A DNA stretch of 64,000 nt from JAJFJD01 sp965228975 (GTDB lineage Bacteria; Pseudomonadota; Alphaproteobacteria; UBA8366), in assembly GCA_965228975.1 (NCBI GenBank), contig OZ245851.1, forward strand, positions 4,836,001 to 4,900,000. Reading direction: 5' to 3'. The notes beneath the pieces were generated by a model. The model was given only the letters and a program-made list of their open reading frames with translations. It was not told the DNA's origin and did not search any database. Made by a program: the position numbers and the translations under genes. Of this stretch, positions 8,771 to 16,760 are shown piece by piece. Position 1 is the first letter of the stretch, and every line of letters begins with the position of its first letter.

Positions 8771-9241
8771 CTAGAATATCCCGCCGGGATCGAGCTGTTG
8801 CATCAGCCGCCGGCTCGCCCCTTGCGCATAACGCAGCATCAGGGCACGGCGGCGGGCGGCGTTCAGCCGGGTTTCCGCCGGCTCGCGCAGGATCACGCCG
8901 CCATAGGCATCGGCCACGATGAGGCCGCAAGTCTCGGGGACCAGCTCCTGCGGGAATTCCTCGGACACGCCGAAATAGAAGAAATCGCAGAACGGCAGGT
9001 AGTCCGACCATTTCTGATCCGACCGGAAATCCGCCACGCTCGACTTGATCTCGACGATGGTGAACTGGCCGCTCGAGGTCAGCGCGATCACGTCGGCACG
9101 GCGTCCGTTCCGCAGCGTGAATTCGTAAAGGCAGGACTGCCCGGCCTCGCCGAACATGCGGGCGATTCCTCGCGCCAGGGCCTGCGCCGGGTCGGCGGGC
9201 GGCGCAAAGGCGGCAACGGGATCGGGCGAAAACGACGGCAT
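8771..9241 (-). CDS. mmcB: MmcB family DNA repair protein
   Basis: A 156-residue PD-(D/E)XK-like protein. The core reads RRADVIALTSSGQFTIVEIKSS, giving a D...ExK catalytic arrangement, followed by SDQKWSDYLPFCDFFYF and GLIVADAYGGVI. MmcB homologues are widespread in alphaproteobacteria and are linked to mitomycin-C damage resistance through the SOS regulon in Caulobacter. No clear LexA box was found upstream by eye. It converges with the preceding gene and is transcribed in the same direction as the TlpA-like gene upstream. Confidence 0.82.
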   Translation of the reverse strand: MPSFSPDPVAAFAPPADPAQALARGIARMFGEAGQSCLYEFTLRNGRRADVIALTSSGQFTIVEIKSSVADFRSDQKWSDYLPFCDFFYFGVSEEFPQELVPETCGLIVADAYGGVILREPAETRLNAARRRALMLRYAQGASRRLMQQLDPGGIF

Positions 9242-9370
9242 GCGGGAATCGGATACTCTTGCAACGAGGAACAGCCGGCATCATGAACAAAAAGAGTACA
9301 AAATGCCAGCGGCTCGATGGCGATGTGCCGAACCGGCGCTGCGACAGTATTGCCGGGGCCGGCGTGATCC

Positions 9371-9949
9371 TTAAAGAACGCCGTCGATTATCCCGCGCAG
9401 CTCGGCTTCTTCCACGTGCTGTTTGGTTGCGCCGGTCTTGTGGATGAAGCGATACGCCATGCGGCCTTGGCGGTCGAACACCAGCAGCGTGGGGATTCGG
9501 GTGATGCCGCCGAACCGCTTCGAGATATCGTCGTTCCCCCGGACCACGGTGAACTGCGGTTTGGTGTCCCGGAGAAAGCGGTCGAGGCGGCCGGCATTGG
9601 ACTGTCCCGCCCAGGTCTCGAAGAGGTTTATGGCGACGATGTCGAGGTCCGATGCCGGATAACGCCGCCGTATCGCCGAAAGATGGTGGAATTCGACGCG
9701 GCAGGGCGGGCACCAGCTCGCGAAGAAGGTGACGACGGCCACCTTGCCACCGGGCGGCGAGAAGGGCGTCCCGGCGATATGGTCCAGGCCGGCGAGGGCC
9801 GTTACCAGCGCCGCGTTTAGTTTCGGAACTGGAATGTTTTGCGGTTTCGCCGCCACGGGCGGCGCCAATGGCGCCGCGAGGAGCGACAGGCCGCCAACCA
9901 GGAGATGACGCCGACGCAGCGGCATCGTGACTTCGGAATCGATTCGCAT
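9371..9949 (-). CDS. TlpA-like thioredoxin-fold protein, exported
   Basis: A periplasmic thiol:disulfide protein. The N-terminus has a twin-arginine-like region (LRRRHLLVGG) and a hydrophobic core ending in PVAAKP, pointing to export, probably by Tat. The mature part has the thioredoxin active site FFASWCPPC and a cis-proline segment TRIPTLLVFD. Family members reduce apocytochrome c or other exported thiols. Starts at 9949 and 9925 are both possible (192 or 184 residues). Longer open frame upstream is not supported. Confidence 0.8.
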   Translation of the reverse strand: MRIDSEVTMPLRRRHLLVGGLSLLAAPLAPPVAAKPQNIPVPKLNAALVTALAGLDHIAGTPFSPPGGKVAVVTFFASWCPPCRVEFHHLSAIRRRYPASDLDIVAINLFETWAGQSNAGRLDRFLRDTKPQFTVVRGNDDISKRFGGITRIPTLLVFDRQGRMAYRFIHKTGATKQHVEEAELRGIIDGVL

Positions 9950-10173
9950 CGGAAAACTATGCCGGATTGTCTCGGCGAGCGGGCTAACATCTTCGTGACC
10001 GCCAAGCGGTTTTGCCTGCCGTGGCGGTGCCGGTCGGAACGCCCTATATAATCCTAGAGCGGTGCCGATCCGAGACGATTTACCCATGGGCGGGAATCGA
10101 ATCGTCCGCAACGCGACTTTACTTTTAGGATCGAATGTGATTCAAAATGTAATGTTTTTGGATTCCGAATGCC

Positions 10174-10179
10174 TATAAT
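10174..10179 (+). promoter_or_regulatory. Candidate -10 element for the XRE-type regulator
   Basis: A perfect TATAAT lies 27 bp before the ATG of the regulator gene in an AT-rich stretch that stands out from the GC-rich surroundings. A convincing -35 at normal spacing is not visible. The call rests on the hexamer and its position only. Confidence 0.3.
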
Positions 10180-10206
10180 GCGAAACGCCGATTATCAAAA
10201 AAGATC

Positions 10207-10728
10207 ATGGCTGTTCTGACGGGATCGCAGATACGCGCGGCCCGCGCCATGTTGTCCTGGGGACAGGAACGCTTGGCGCGGGAGGCCAGCGTGTCGCGGC
10301 CGACCATCAAACGCATGGAAGGATTGAAGGGGCCGGGGCGCAGTACCGCGGCGACGCTCGAATCGGTGCGGTCGGTCCTGGAATTGGCGGGCATCGAGTT
10401 TCTGCCGGAGGATGACCGCCAAGGCCCCGGTGTCCGGTTGCGTAAGACCGCGGCACGCCTTGTTGCGCGCCGGGCCGATGCCATCAACCGTTTGATAAAC
10501 TTCCAGATTATGCACAACGACCGGGAATATGACTGCACCTTGCGGTCGAGCGTTCTGGACGCATTGGACGGAAAAGTCCCGGGATACGCCACGGCGGCGG
10601 ATATCGAGACGGCCTTCGACCGGCATCTCGCATTGATCCTGGACCGTGCGCGCAAGGTCGTGGTCGAAGGATTGGCGCAGGATGGCCGATTGAGCCTTTG
10701 GCCCGAAGACTTTCCCGAGATTGCCTAG
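10207..10728 (+). CDS. XRE-type helix-turn-helix regulator with unassigned C-terminal domain
   Basis: A 173-residue protein. Residues 5-60 form a Cro/C1-type HTH (IRAARAMLSWGQERLAREASVSRPTIKRME), and the N-terminal region through LELAGIEFLPED is a common alphaproteobacterial pattern. Residues 75-173 are basic then acidic with no family I recognise; the segment IMHNDREYDCTLRSSVLDALDG suggests a small ligand or dimer domain. There is no obvious Shine-Dalgarno before the ATG. Divergent from the tlpA-like gene; target genes unknown. Confidence 0.72.
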   Translation: MAVLTGSQIRAARAMLSWGQERLAREASVSRPTIKRMEGLKGPGRSTAATLESVRSVLELAGIEFLPEDDRQGPGVRLRKTAARLVARRADAINRLINFQIMHNDREYDCTLRSSVLDALDGKVPGYATAADIETAFDRHLALILDRARKVVVEGLAQDGRLSLWPEDFPEIA

Positions 10729-10825
10729 CGCGGCGTATCCGGCCCCGGAAGATCGCGCCGGGGTAGCGATCCACGCCCTCCCACAGTATGGTTAACTGCA
10801 AGGGTAGCAATGGAGTTTCGAATCG

Positions 10826-11023
10826 ATGCGTTTGATTATCGCGATATTTTTGCCATTTCTTCTGTTCTTCACGATCGGCCGGCCGATTGCCGGGATCATC
10901 TGCCTCATCCTGCAGCTCACCTTGATCGGCTGGATCCCGGCCGCGATCTGGGCGGTCTATTCGCTGAGCCAATACAACACGGACAAGAAGATCGAAGAGG
11001 CGACGTCGGGCGGCGGGTCCTGA
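10826..11023 (+). CDS. YqaE/Pmp3 family membrane protein
   Basis: A 65-residue protein with two transmembrane helices: LIIAIFLPFLLFFTIGR, and IAGIICLILQLTLIGW plus the following IPAAIWAVYSL. This matches the small Pmp3/YqaE family, whose members are induced by salt or cold and affect membrane potential. The ATG at 10826 was chosen because it starts directly at the first helix. It stands alone between the regulator and the DUF4126 gene. Confidence 0.82.
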   Translation: MRLIIAIFLPFLLFFTIGRPIAGIICLILQLTLIGWIPAAIWAVYSLSQYNTDKKIEEATSGGGS

Positions 11024-11087
11024 CGCGGGTGCGGATGGGGACGACCTCGCCTGACACCGGCTATCGGCGGCGGCCCGGGGAATACCC

Positions 11088-11783
11088 GTGGAAGCGCTGA
11101 ATCTGGTCGCCTTGGGCCTCGGCGCGGCCTGGGCCAGCGGTATCAACTTGTATCTCGCTGTGCTGGTCCTCGGCGGGTTGGGCGCCACGGGGATGGTCGA
11201 TCTGCCCGGAGACTTGACGGTGCTCGAACATCCGGCGGTTTTGGCAGCGGCCGGCGGTCTTTATATCGTTGAATTCGTTGCCGATAAGGTGCCGGGCGTC
11301 GACTCGGCCTGGGATGCGCTGCACACCCTCATCCGGATCCCCGCCGGCGCGTTGCTGGCCGCCGGCGTGCTGCAGGATTGGGGCGCCGGATACGAAGTCG
11401 CCGCCGCGTTGCTTGCGGGTGGCACCCTCGCCGCGGCCAGCCATGCCACCAAGGCCAGCGGCCGCGTTGCGGTCAATACCTCGCCCGAGCCGTTCAGCAA
11501 CTGGCTCGTCTCGCTGGCCGAGGACGCGTTGGTGCTGGGCGGGTTGTTCCTCGCCCTGTTCAAGCCCGCGCTGTTCCTGACCTTGCTCGGGGTCTTTGCG
11601 CTGTTCGTGATCTGGCTGCTGCCCAAGCTGTGGCGCGCGCTGCGGCGGCTTTTCGGCGGCGCGAAGAAAGCGATGGAGACGGACCCCGATAGTGCGGAAA
11701 CGCGTGGATTCTCTGTCGATTTTAGTTCGTTACGAGGTCATAACGATCGGCCGCCGCCGCCGGCACGAAGACAAGATTCCTAA
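11088..11783 (+). CDS. DUF4126 family membrane protein
   Basis: A 231-residue integral membrane protein with GTG start. The opening LGLGAAWASGINLYLAVLVLG and the later HATKASGRVAVNTSPEPFSN are typical of DUF4126, whose function is unknown. About five hydrophobic helices are followed by a basic cytoplasmic tail after RALRRLFGG. A GC-rich imperfect stem near 11804-11833 could end its transcript but lacks a T-run. Confidence 0.78.
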   Translation: MEALNLVALGLGAAWASGINLYLAVLVLGGLGATGMVDLPGDLTVLEHPAVLAAAGGLYIVEFVADKVPGVDSAWDALHTLIRIPAGALLAAGVLQDWGAGYEVAAALLAGGTLAAASHATKASGRVAVNTSPEPFSNWLVSLAEDALVLGGLFLALFKPALFLTLLGVFALFVIWLLPKLWRALRRLFGGAKKAMETDPDSAETRGFSVDFSSLRGHNDRPPPPARRQDS

Positions 11784-11878
11784 TTTATCTGTCGCGGCAA
11801 AGTGATCGCGCGGCGTTGAAGCCCGCCGCGATCTCGCGTATCTTTAGAAGAGGTTGGCGCGTCAAATACCGATACGAG

Positions 11879-11933
11879 CCGAAAACGGCCGTGACGCGGA
11901 AACCGCCGGATGTAGGGGTCGGTCCGTTTTCGG
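11879..11933. repeat. Perfect 10-bp inverted repeat ahead of a small secreted-protein gene
   Basis: CCGAAAACGG at 11879-11888 and CCGTTTTCGG at 11924-11933 are exact reverse complements separated by 35 bases. The pair lies 70-120 bp before the small Gly/Tyr/His-rich gene, so it could form a stem in its leader RNA or be a protein site. No known riboswitch is recognised. Confidence 0.4.
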
Positions 11934-12001
11934 ATCGGAGATCTGGAACGCCATTTGGGTCCTCGGGAAGACACTGGAACCAGGTTCAGGAGCCCCAGAC
12001 G

Positions 12002-12367
12002 ATGAAGACATCCCTCGCCGCCGCCATCCTCGGCGCCGGGCTTATCCTCTCCGCCGGCACGGCGGATGCAGGCTATTACAAGCGCCACGGCTATTACGGG
12101 CACCACGGCTATCACGGCCACTATCGCCACTATGGGTATCGCAAGCACCGCGGTCATCGTGGGCATTACAACGGTGCGCTGGTCGCGGCCGGCATCATCG
12201 GCGGGGCCGTGCTGCTGGGCACGCTGCTCAGCGCGCCGCGCTACTATCACCGCCCCGCCCCGGTGTATTACGGCCCGCCGCGCGCGCCGGTCTGCGAGAA
12301 GGATAAAGTCTATCGGACCCTGCCCGACGGCCGGATCCAATGGGGTGTGCGGACCCGTTGTTATTGA
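12002..12367 (+). CDS. Small secreted Gly/Tyr/His-rich protein
   Basis: A 121-residue protein with a clear Sec signal peptide (MKTSLAAAILGAGLILSAG, cleavage near TADA-GYY). A run rich in His, Tyr, Gly and Arg follows (about residues 25-55, e.g. YYGHHGYHGHYRHYGY), then a hydrophobic glycine-rich segment (GALVAAGIIGGAVLLGTLL) and a short C-terminal region with two cysteines. Such proteins are common, unassigned alphaproteobacterial envelope proteins; the His-rich part could bind metal. A strong terminator follows. Confidence 0.72.
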   Translation: MKTSLAAAILGAGLILSAGTADAGYYKRHGYYGHHGYHGHYRHYGYRKHRGHRGHYNGALVAAGIIGGAVLLGTLLSAPRYYHRPAPVYYGPPRAPVCEKDKVYRTLPDGRIQWGVRTRCY

Positions 12368-12511
12368 CTTGAATCAAGTTAATTTGGAAAATGCCGCGCA
12401 TTTCGCCCGGTTTTGTCGGATTGCGTGGCGTCCGCTTTTAATCTATTTAAATCAATAAAATACGGCGAGCCAAAACCTGTCGGCTCGCCGTATTTGTAAC
12501 TTGATTCGAGT
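12367..12511. repeat. Pair of near-identical palindromic repeats flanking a terminator
   Basis: ACTTGAATCAAGT begins at 12367 and ACTTGATTCGAGT begins at 12499. The following bases are also alike (TAATTT and TAAATT). Both are self-complementary or nearly so, and they lie symmetrically outside the 12458-12495 terminator stem. They could be binding sites for one regulator or parts of a nested transcription-end structure. Confidence 0.4.
12458..12495. terminator. Bidirectional intrinsic terminator
   Basis: A perfect 14-bp stem (AAATACGGCGAGCC at 12458-12471 and its complement at 12482-12495) with a 10-base loop lies between two convergent genes. An A-rich left flank and T-rich right edge let it act on both strands. 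Confidence 0.85.
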
Positions 12512-12515
12512 TAAA

Positions 12516-13346
12516 TTAGAAATCGCGAATTTCGCCAGGCTCCATCACCACGACCTTGGTCGATGTCGTTCCGAGCGCTTCCCTGAATTGCGCGGGCGTC
12601 CCCTTCAGCGGCGGAAACGTACCGTAATGCATGGGCACCACGGTCGGCGTTTTCAGCAATTCCCGGGTCGCGTAGGCGGCGTGTTTCGGGTCCATCGTGA
12701 AATGGCCGCCGATCGGCAGCAGCGCCAAATCCGGCTTGTAGTATTCGCCGATGAATTTCATGTCGGCGAACACGCCGGTGTCGCCCGCATGATAGATTTT
12801 AAAGCCATTCTCCAACTCCACGATGTATCCCGCCGGCTCGCCGCCAGGCAGCATGGATTCCTTGCCGGTTATGGGATTTTTGTACCGGACTTCGGAACTG
12901 TGCTCGGCCCGCACCATGGTCACGGTGATGTTGTCTCCGATGGGTTTGACCGGACCGCTTTTGTTGAAGCGGATCATCTGTTTCATCTTCAACCAATCGA
13001 CCGACGCGAAGGTGCGGCCCATGTCGGCGTTCAAGCCCACTTTGGCGCCCTTCATGTTGGCGATCTTGACGGTATCGCCGACATGATCGCCATGGCCGTG
13101 GGTTACGAGAATAAGATCGACCTTGCCGATCCCCTCGAGGTTCTTCAGCTCCTTCGGCGTCTTGGGGTTCCGCATGATGAACGGGTCGATCAGGATCACC
13201 TTGCCGCCCGGCGAGGTGATCTTGAAGGCCGCTTGGCCGTACCACTGAATCTTGACGTCCTTTGCGGCAGCCGGCGTGGCGGCGGCGAGGATGGCGGCCA
13301 GTCCGGCGATGAGGCCGTATCTCAAGCGTGCAGCCGAAGTGCCCAT
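12516..13346 (-). CDS. UPF0173-type metallo-beta-lactamase-fold hydrolase, exported
   Basis: A 276-residue metal-dependent hydrolase. The N-terminal signal peptide ends near ATPAAAKD. The metal site is intact: VTHGHGDHVGD, Glu/His in AEHSSEV, YHAGDTGVF and PMHYGTFPP. These match the UPF0173/YtkL-like branch of the beta-lactamase fold; substrates are not established for most members. Export to the periplasm is the unusual point. It converges with the small secreted-protein gene across a terminator. Confidence 0.85.
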   Translation of the reverse strand: MGTSAARLRYGLIAGLAAILAAATPAAAKDVKIQWYGQAAFKITSPGGKVILIDPFIMRNPKTPKELKNLEGIGKVDLILVTHGHGDHVGDTVKIANMKGAKVGLNADMGRTFASVDWLKMKQMIRFNKSGPVKPIGDNITVTMVRAEHSSEVRYKNPITGKESMLPGGEPAGYIVELENGFKIYHAGDTGVFADMKFIGEYYKPDLALLPIGGHFTMDPKHAAYATRELLKTPTVVPMHYGTFPPLKGTPAQFREALGTTSTKVVVMEPGEIRDF

Positions 13347-13764
13347 GGGCGGTCTCCCTGTAGTTCCAGCATATTGTTCGGCGGTAGGCCGCCGTGAAGT
13401 CGTGGCAGTCGACGGAATCAGTGTCGCCGCAAGCCGGGCGGCAACTCAAGCGTTAAATTTTCAAAGGTTGAATTGGAATACGTAATGCACCGCGGAAGTG
13501 CGGCGAGTCGGAAAAAGCGATCCTCCCCGCCGCGCCCGTCTGTCAGACAGGCGCGGTGTACTGGACAACGGACTCCGCATGCCATGCCCGGCTCGGTTTC
13601 GCGCGAAACCTCGAGGCAAAAAGGGTCTTCGCGGCCAAACATGACCGTCGGATGGAACCCTGGCAACGCGGGTTGCCTCTTCGATCGGGCGCAATTCCCC
13701 CTTGCTCCCGAACCGCTCGCGGCGGGAATCGCGTCAAACCATCAAATTTTCTGCTCTAAGTAGA
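13347..13764. other. 418-bp gene-free block with strong palindromes
   Basis: No convincing coding frame was found. The block holds an 11-bp stem with one mismatch at 13531-13555 (CGCGCC-c-GTCTG / CAGAC-a-GGCGCG), the 16-bp palindrome at 13595-13610, and a short stem GGCAACGCGGGTTGCC. These could belong to a structured RNA or to DNA-binding sites. No Rfam family is recognised by eye. Confidence 0.45.
13595..13610. promoter_or_regulatory. parS-like 16-bp palindrome
   Basis: GGTTTCGCGCGAAACC is a perfect palindrome in non-coding DNA. Its 14-base core GTTTCGCGCGAAAC differs from the chromosomal parS core GTTTCACGTGAAAC only by a symmetric A-to-G/T-to-C change in the centre. ParB family sites tolerate some central variation, so this may be a ParB or related site, or unrelated. 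Confidence 0.3.
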
Positions 13765-13959
13765 CTAGGACAGTGCGGCGTTTTCAGTGCAGACAGGATC
13801 AACAGAAGTCATGTTGCCTTCTTTCCAAGAAGATGAGGTGCGACATTTCTTGCAGACACGGTTGCCTGCCCATTCGCTCTCAAACTCCTTGGTACACATG
13901 AGGCATTTTCGCTCCCTAGCCTTGTAGAGTTTTCTTTTATTGAATTTCATCGCCCGCAT
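13765..13959 (-). CDS. Small zinc-ribbon protein
   Basis: About 64 residues starting MRAMKFNKRKLYKARERKC, with two CxxC-type knuckles (CLMC and CKKC) about 17 residues apart in KCLMCTKEFESEWAGNRVCK. Similar short proteins occur widely in Rhodospirillales without assigned function; nucleic-acid binding is likely from the basic N-terminus. A start at 13950 (61 residues) is equally possible. It stands alone. Confidence 0.6.
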   Translation of the reverse strand: MRAMKFNKRKLYKARERKCLMCTKEFESEWAGNRVCKKCRTSSSWKEGNMTSVDPVCTENAALS

Positions 13960-14278
13960 TGTATACATCGAAAAAATTCCGGACAACATAAATTTGTACG
14001 GACGAATTAAAACTCTAACGCGCCGCGATAAAAGATATCTAAATCAAAAGATTACTAGGTCCGACCATTGGCATTCGAGGGCTGAGTCTCGGAAATACTG
14101 CCCCCAAAAAAATACACGCGTCGATGGCGGATCTGTGCGTCGAGCGCCCAACCCATTGGAATGATCGGCTCGGGACGGCCCCTCGATGCGCCGCGTGCGA
14201 AATTCGTGGCCGGGTTGGCGAAGAAAACCGGATCCTGCTGGAATGTACGAATCGGCAAAATCATCATTTCAGAAGAAA
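13960..14278. other. 319-bp intergenic region, no gene seen
   Basis: Between the zinc-ribbon gene and tRNA-Arg. It is AT-rich near 13990-14060, where the promoter for the zinc-ribbon gene would be expected, but no clear hexamer pair, RNA gene or coding frame stands out. Downstream of the tRNA CCA there is no good terminator stem. Confidence 0.4.
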
Positions 14279-14355
14279 TGGCGCGCCCGAGAGGATTCGA
14301 ACCCCTGACCTACGCCTCCGGAGGGCGTCGCTCTATCCAGCTGAGCTACGGGCGC
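14279..14355 (-). tRNA. tRNA-Arg(CCG)
   Basis: The minus strand folds into a full cloverleaf: acceptor GCGCCCG/CGGGCGC, D-arm GCTC...GAGC, anticodon stem ACGCC/GGCGT with loop CTCCGGA (anticodon CCG), and T-arm AGGGG-TTCGAAT-CCTCT. The discriminator is G and CCA is encoded (14279-14281). The 5' ten bases overlap the end of the upstream coding sequence. Confidence 0.95.
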
Positions 14356-15431
14356 CTTGCCTGTTTCGAACCGGCGCAATGTACGGCAAGCGGCGCCGTT
14401 GCGCCATCCCCTTCTTTGACTCCGTTTTCGGGCGCCTTCGACGCGTCGGCGACGGTCACCGGGCGTTCCGATCCCGACGGCAGCGTGTTGTCGGGATCGT
14501 CCAGCCAGGCGGTGATATCGCCGAGGACCCGGTCGGCGTTCAGGTCGCGCAACAGCATGTGGAACCCGCTGTCGTATCGCGCGATTCGGATACCGCATTC
14601 CGCCATCGGTAGGCGCTGGCGGAAGGCCGTCATCGCGAAGCCGGGGATGATATCCTCCTTCCGGCCCAACAGGATCAGCACGTCGCCGCGCAGCGCCGGG
14701 GCCGCGGCCAAGGCGGCATCCATCAGGTTCACCAGCCCATAGGCGGCGTCCACCCGGGTCCATTTGATCACCTTCGGGTCGCGCCCCAGCTTGCGCAGCA
14801 TCGGGATGTTGTCCGACGGGACCTTGCCCATGCCCTGGCCGGTGAATTGAACCGCGCGGATCGTGTGCGCGAAGACATACAGCAGCCCGCGCTGCCAGTT
14901 GCGCATGACGGCGCGTCCCCAGACGGCGGGGGCGGACAGCACCACACGGTCGGCGGTCGGCCGATCCTCCTCGGCCATGGCGGCCATGATCACGCTGCCG
15001 CCCATGCTTTCTCCCAGCAGCACCAACGGCGTGTCCGGGTGGCGCGCCTTGATCAGGCGGCTGGCGACGCGCAGGTCGCCGGTCAAGCCCCGGACGCCGG
15101 GCCAGATGCCGCGGTGCGGGGCGCCGCCGAATCCGCGCTGGTCATAGGCATAGGTCAGGACGCCGTCGCGGGCCAGCGTCCGCGCGGGCGCGTCGAAGGC
15201 GTTGGAATAGTCGTTGAATCCGTGCAGGGCGAGCACGACCACGCGCGGCTTGCCGTCGGGTTTCCAGGCCCGCAGCGGCAGCTGCGCGCCGTCGGGCATG
15301 CGCAGATGGTCGCCCTCGATCGCCGCCGGGGCAACCGCCTCGCCGGGCGGTATGACACGCGGCGCACAAGCGCCGGCCGCCAGCAAGAGAGCGCCGATCG
15401 CGAAGAGCAGCGTGGCCGCCTGGCCCCTCAT
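14346..15431 (-). CDS. Alpha/beta hydrolase (monoacylglycerol lipase/lysophospholipase type)
   Basis: A 361-residue serine hydrolase. An N-terminal hydrophobic leader (about 5-22) ends in LLAAGAC, a possible lipobox, so it may be a lipoprotein. The oxyanion region LALHGFNDYSNAF, the nucleophile elbow GESMGGS and the late YDSGFHMLL histidine segment match the lysophospholipase group. The reading frame ends inside the tRNA-Arg gene: the stop TAG is formed by tRNA bases 8-10. Its start overlaps the ABC ATPase stop by four bases, so the two are co-translated. Confidence 0.83.
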   Translation of the reverse strand: MRGQAATLLFAIGALLLAAGACAPRVIPPGEAVAPAAIEGDHLRMPDGAQLPLRAWKPDGKPRVVVLALHGFNDYSNAFDAPARTLARDGVLTYAYDQRGFGGAPHRGIWPGVRGLTGDLRVASRLIKARHPDTPLVLLGESMGGSVIMAAMAEEDRPTADRVVLSAPAVWGRAVMRNWQRGLLYVFAHTIRAVQFTGQGMGKVPSDNIPMLRKLGRDPKVIKWTRVDAAYGLVNLMDAALAAAPALRGDVLILLGRKEDIIPGFAMTAFRQRLPMAECGIRIARYDSGFHMLLRDLNADRVLGDITAWLDDPDNTLPSGSERPVTVADASKAPENGVKEGDGATAPLAVHCAGSKQARRP

Positions 15432-16438
15432 CGATACTCGTCCTCGTTCGGGCGCCGCGCCGTACCCCCGTCGTCCCGCGTCAGTTGCCGGAAGATCGCG
15501 GCAAGGTCGGCCTCTTCCGTCCGCAGGTCGACCACATCCAGTGCGCTGCGGGCGATCGCGTCGAGGATTTCGCCGGCACTCGTCCGGCCGCTTTGGTAAT
15601 GGATGCGCAACCGGTTCGGCGCGGGGGTATCGGTCTCGTACCGCCGCAGCGGGTCGGGAATGTCACCGACCGCGCCGGACACGGTCACGTCCATGGTCTT
15701 GCTGTCGAGCCGGCGCAGCAACGCGTCGCGGCTATCGCAGGCCACCACCTCGCCATGGTTGATGATCGCGATCCGGTCGCACAGTTCCTCGGCTTCCTCC
15801 AGGTAGTGCGTGGTCAGCAGGATCGTCACGCCGCGCCGGTTCAGGGCCCGGACATTGTCCCAAAGCTGTTCGCGCAGCGTGATATCGACGCCGGCGGTGG
15901 GTTCGTCCAGCACCAGGATCGGCGGGTCATGGACCATCGCCTTGGCGATCAGCAGCCGCCGCCGCATGCCGCCGGACAACGTGCGGCCGTAGGCGTCGGC
16001 CTTTTCGGTCAGGCCGACCATGTCGAGGATCTCCATGGTCCGGCGCTCGCGCATCGGCACGCCGTACAACCCCGCCTGCATCTCCATGTATTCGCGCGGC
16101 GTGAAATAGGAATCGATGTTCAGTTCCTGCGGCACCACGCCGATCGCGGCCCGCGCGCCCCGCGGGTCCGCGTCGATATCGATGTTCCAGACGCGCGCGC
16201 TGCCGGATGTCTTAATGACCAGCCCGGCGAGGATGTTGATCAGCGTCGACTTGCCGGCGCCGTTGGGACCCAGCAGGGCGAACAGCGCGCCTTGCGGCAC
16301 GTCGAGGTCCACGTTGTCCAATGCGGGTTTCGGGGCCGGCCGCGCCCCGCGCGCCCTGCGGCCGCCGTAGACTTTCGTCAGGCCGCGCACCTCGATGGCA
16401 TTGTCGGGGACGGGCAGATCGGCGGCGGGCTGGGCCAT
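15428..16438 (-). CDS. ABC transporter ATP-binding protein, DrrA-like
   Basis: A 336-residue ATPase with Walker A GPNGAGKST, signature LSGGMRRR, Walker B ILVLDEPTAGVD and the switch histidine in LLTTHYLEEAEEL. A C-terminal extension of about 80 residues is typical of the drug and polysaccharide exporter ATPases. The N-terminus carries an insert rich in Arg (GGRRARGARP). No permease gene is adjacent; instead a hydrolase follows with a four-base overlap. Its partner must be encoded elsewhere, perhaps the ABC-2 permease at 819-1646, though that has its own ATPase. Confidence 0.85.
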   Translation of the reverse strand: MAQPAADLPVPDNAIEVRGLTKVYGGRRARGARPAPKPALDNVDLDVPQGALFALLGPNGAGKSTLINILAGLVIKTSGSARVWNIDIDADPRGARAAIGVVPQELNIDSYFTPREYMEMQAGLYGVPMRERRTMEILDMVGLTEKADAYGRTLSGGMRRRLLIAKAMVHDPPILVLDEPTAGVDITLREQLWDNVRALNRRGVTILLTTHYLEEAEELCDRIAIINHGEVVACDSRDALLRRLDSKTMDVTVSGAVGDIPDPLRRYETDTPAPNRLRIHYQSGRTSAGEILDAIARSALDVVDLRTEEADLAAIFRQLTRDDGGTARRPNEDEYR

Positions 16439-16575
16439 GTCGGCGGATCGATCCTATCGTGATGTGAATGGTTGAACCGGACGATGCTTTCGGTATCATC
16501 CGCCGGACCGGCGGGTCAATCAACGCCCGGCGGCGGAAATGCCTATCACATTTGCGCAAGGGAGGGCGCGCTGCC

Positions 16576-16755
16576 ATGGAACCGGTAGAAACGGTCGAAG
16601 TCGATAGCCCGCAGGTGGCCTGCGACGGCGGCGGCGGGGCGCTGGGTCATCCCCGCGTCTTTCTCAACATGGGAGAGAAGAAAGAAGTCGACTGCCCCTA
16701 TTGCGGACGCCATTTCGTCCTGAAGAAGGGCGCGAAAGCAGCCGCCGCGCATTAA
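16576..16755 (+). CDS. Small zinc-finger protein (zf-CHCC/NDUFS6-like)
   Basis: A 59-residue protein ending in VDCPYCGRHFVLKKGAK, with VACDGGGGALGHPRVFLNM before it. The C...H...CxxC arrangement is that of PF10276-type zinc domains, related to the accessory subunit of complex I (NDUFS6). Start chosen at the ATG at 16576; the frame is open earlier but without typical sequence. Its role in bacteria is not defined. Confidence 0.8.
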   Translation: MEPVETVEVDSPQVACDGGGGALGHPRVFLNMGEKKEVDCPYCGRHFVLKKGAKAAAAH

Positions 16756-16760
16756 GCGGT

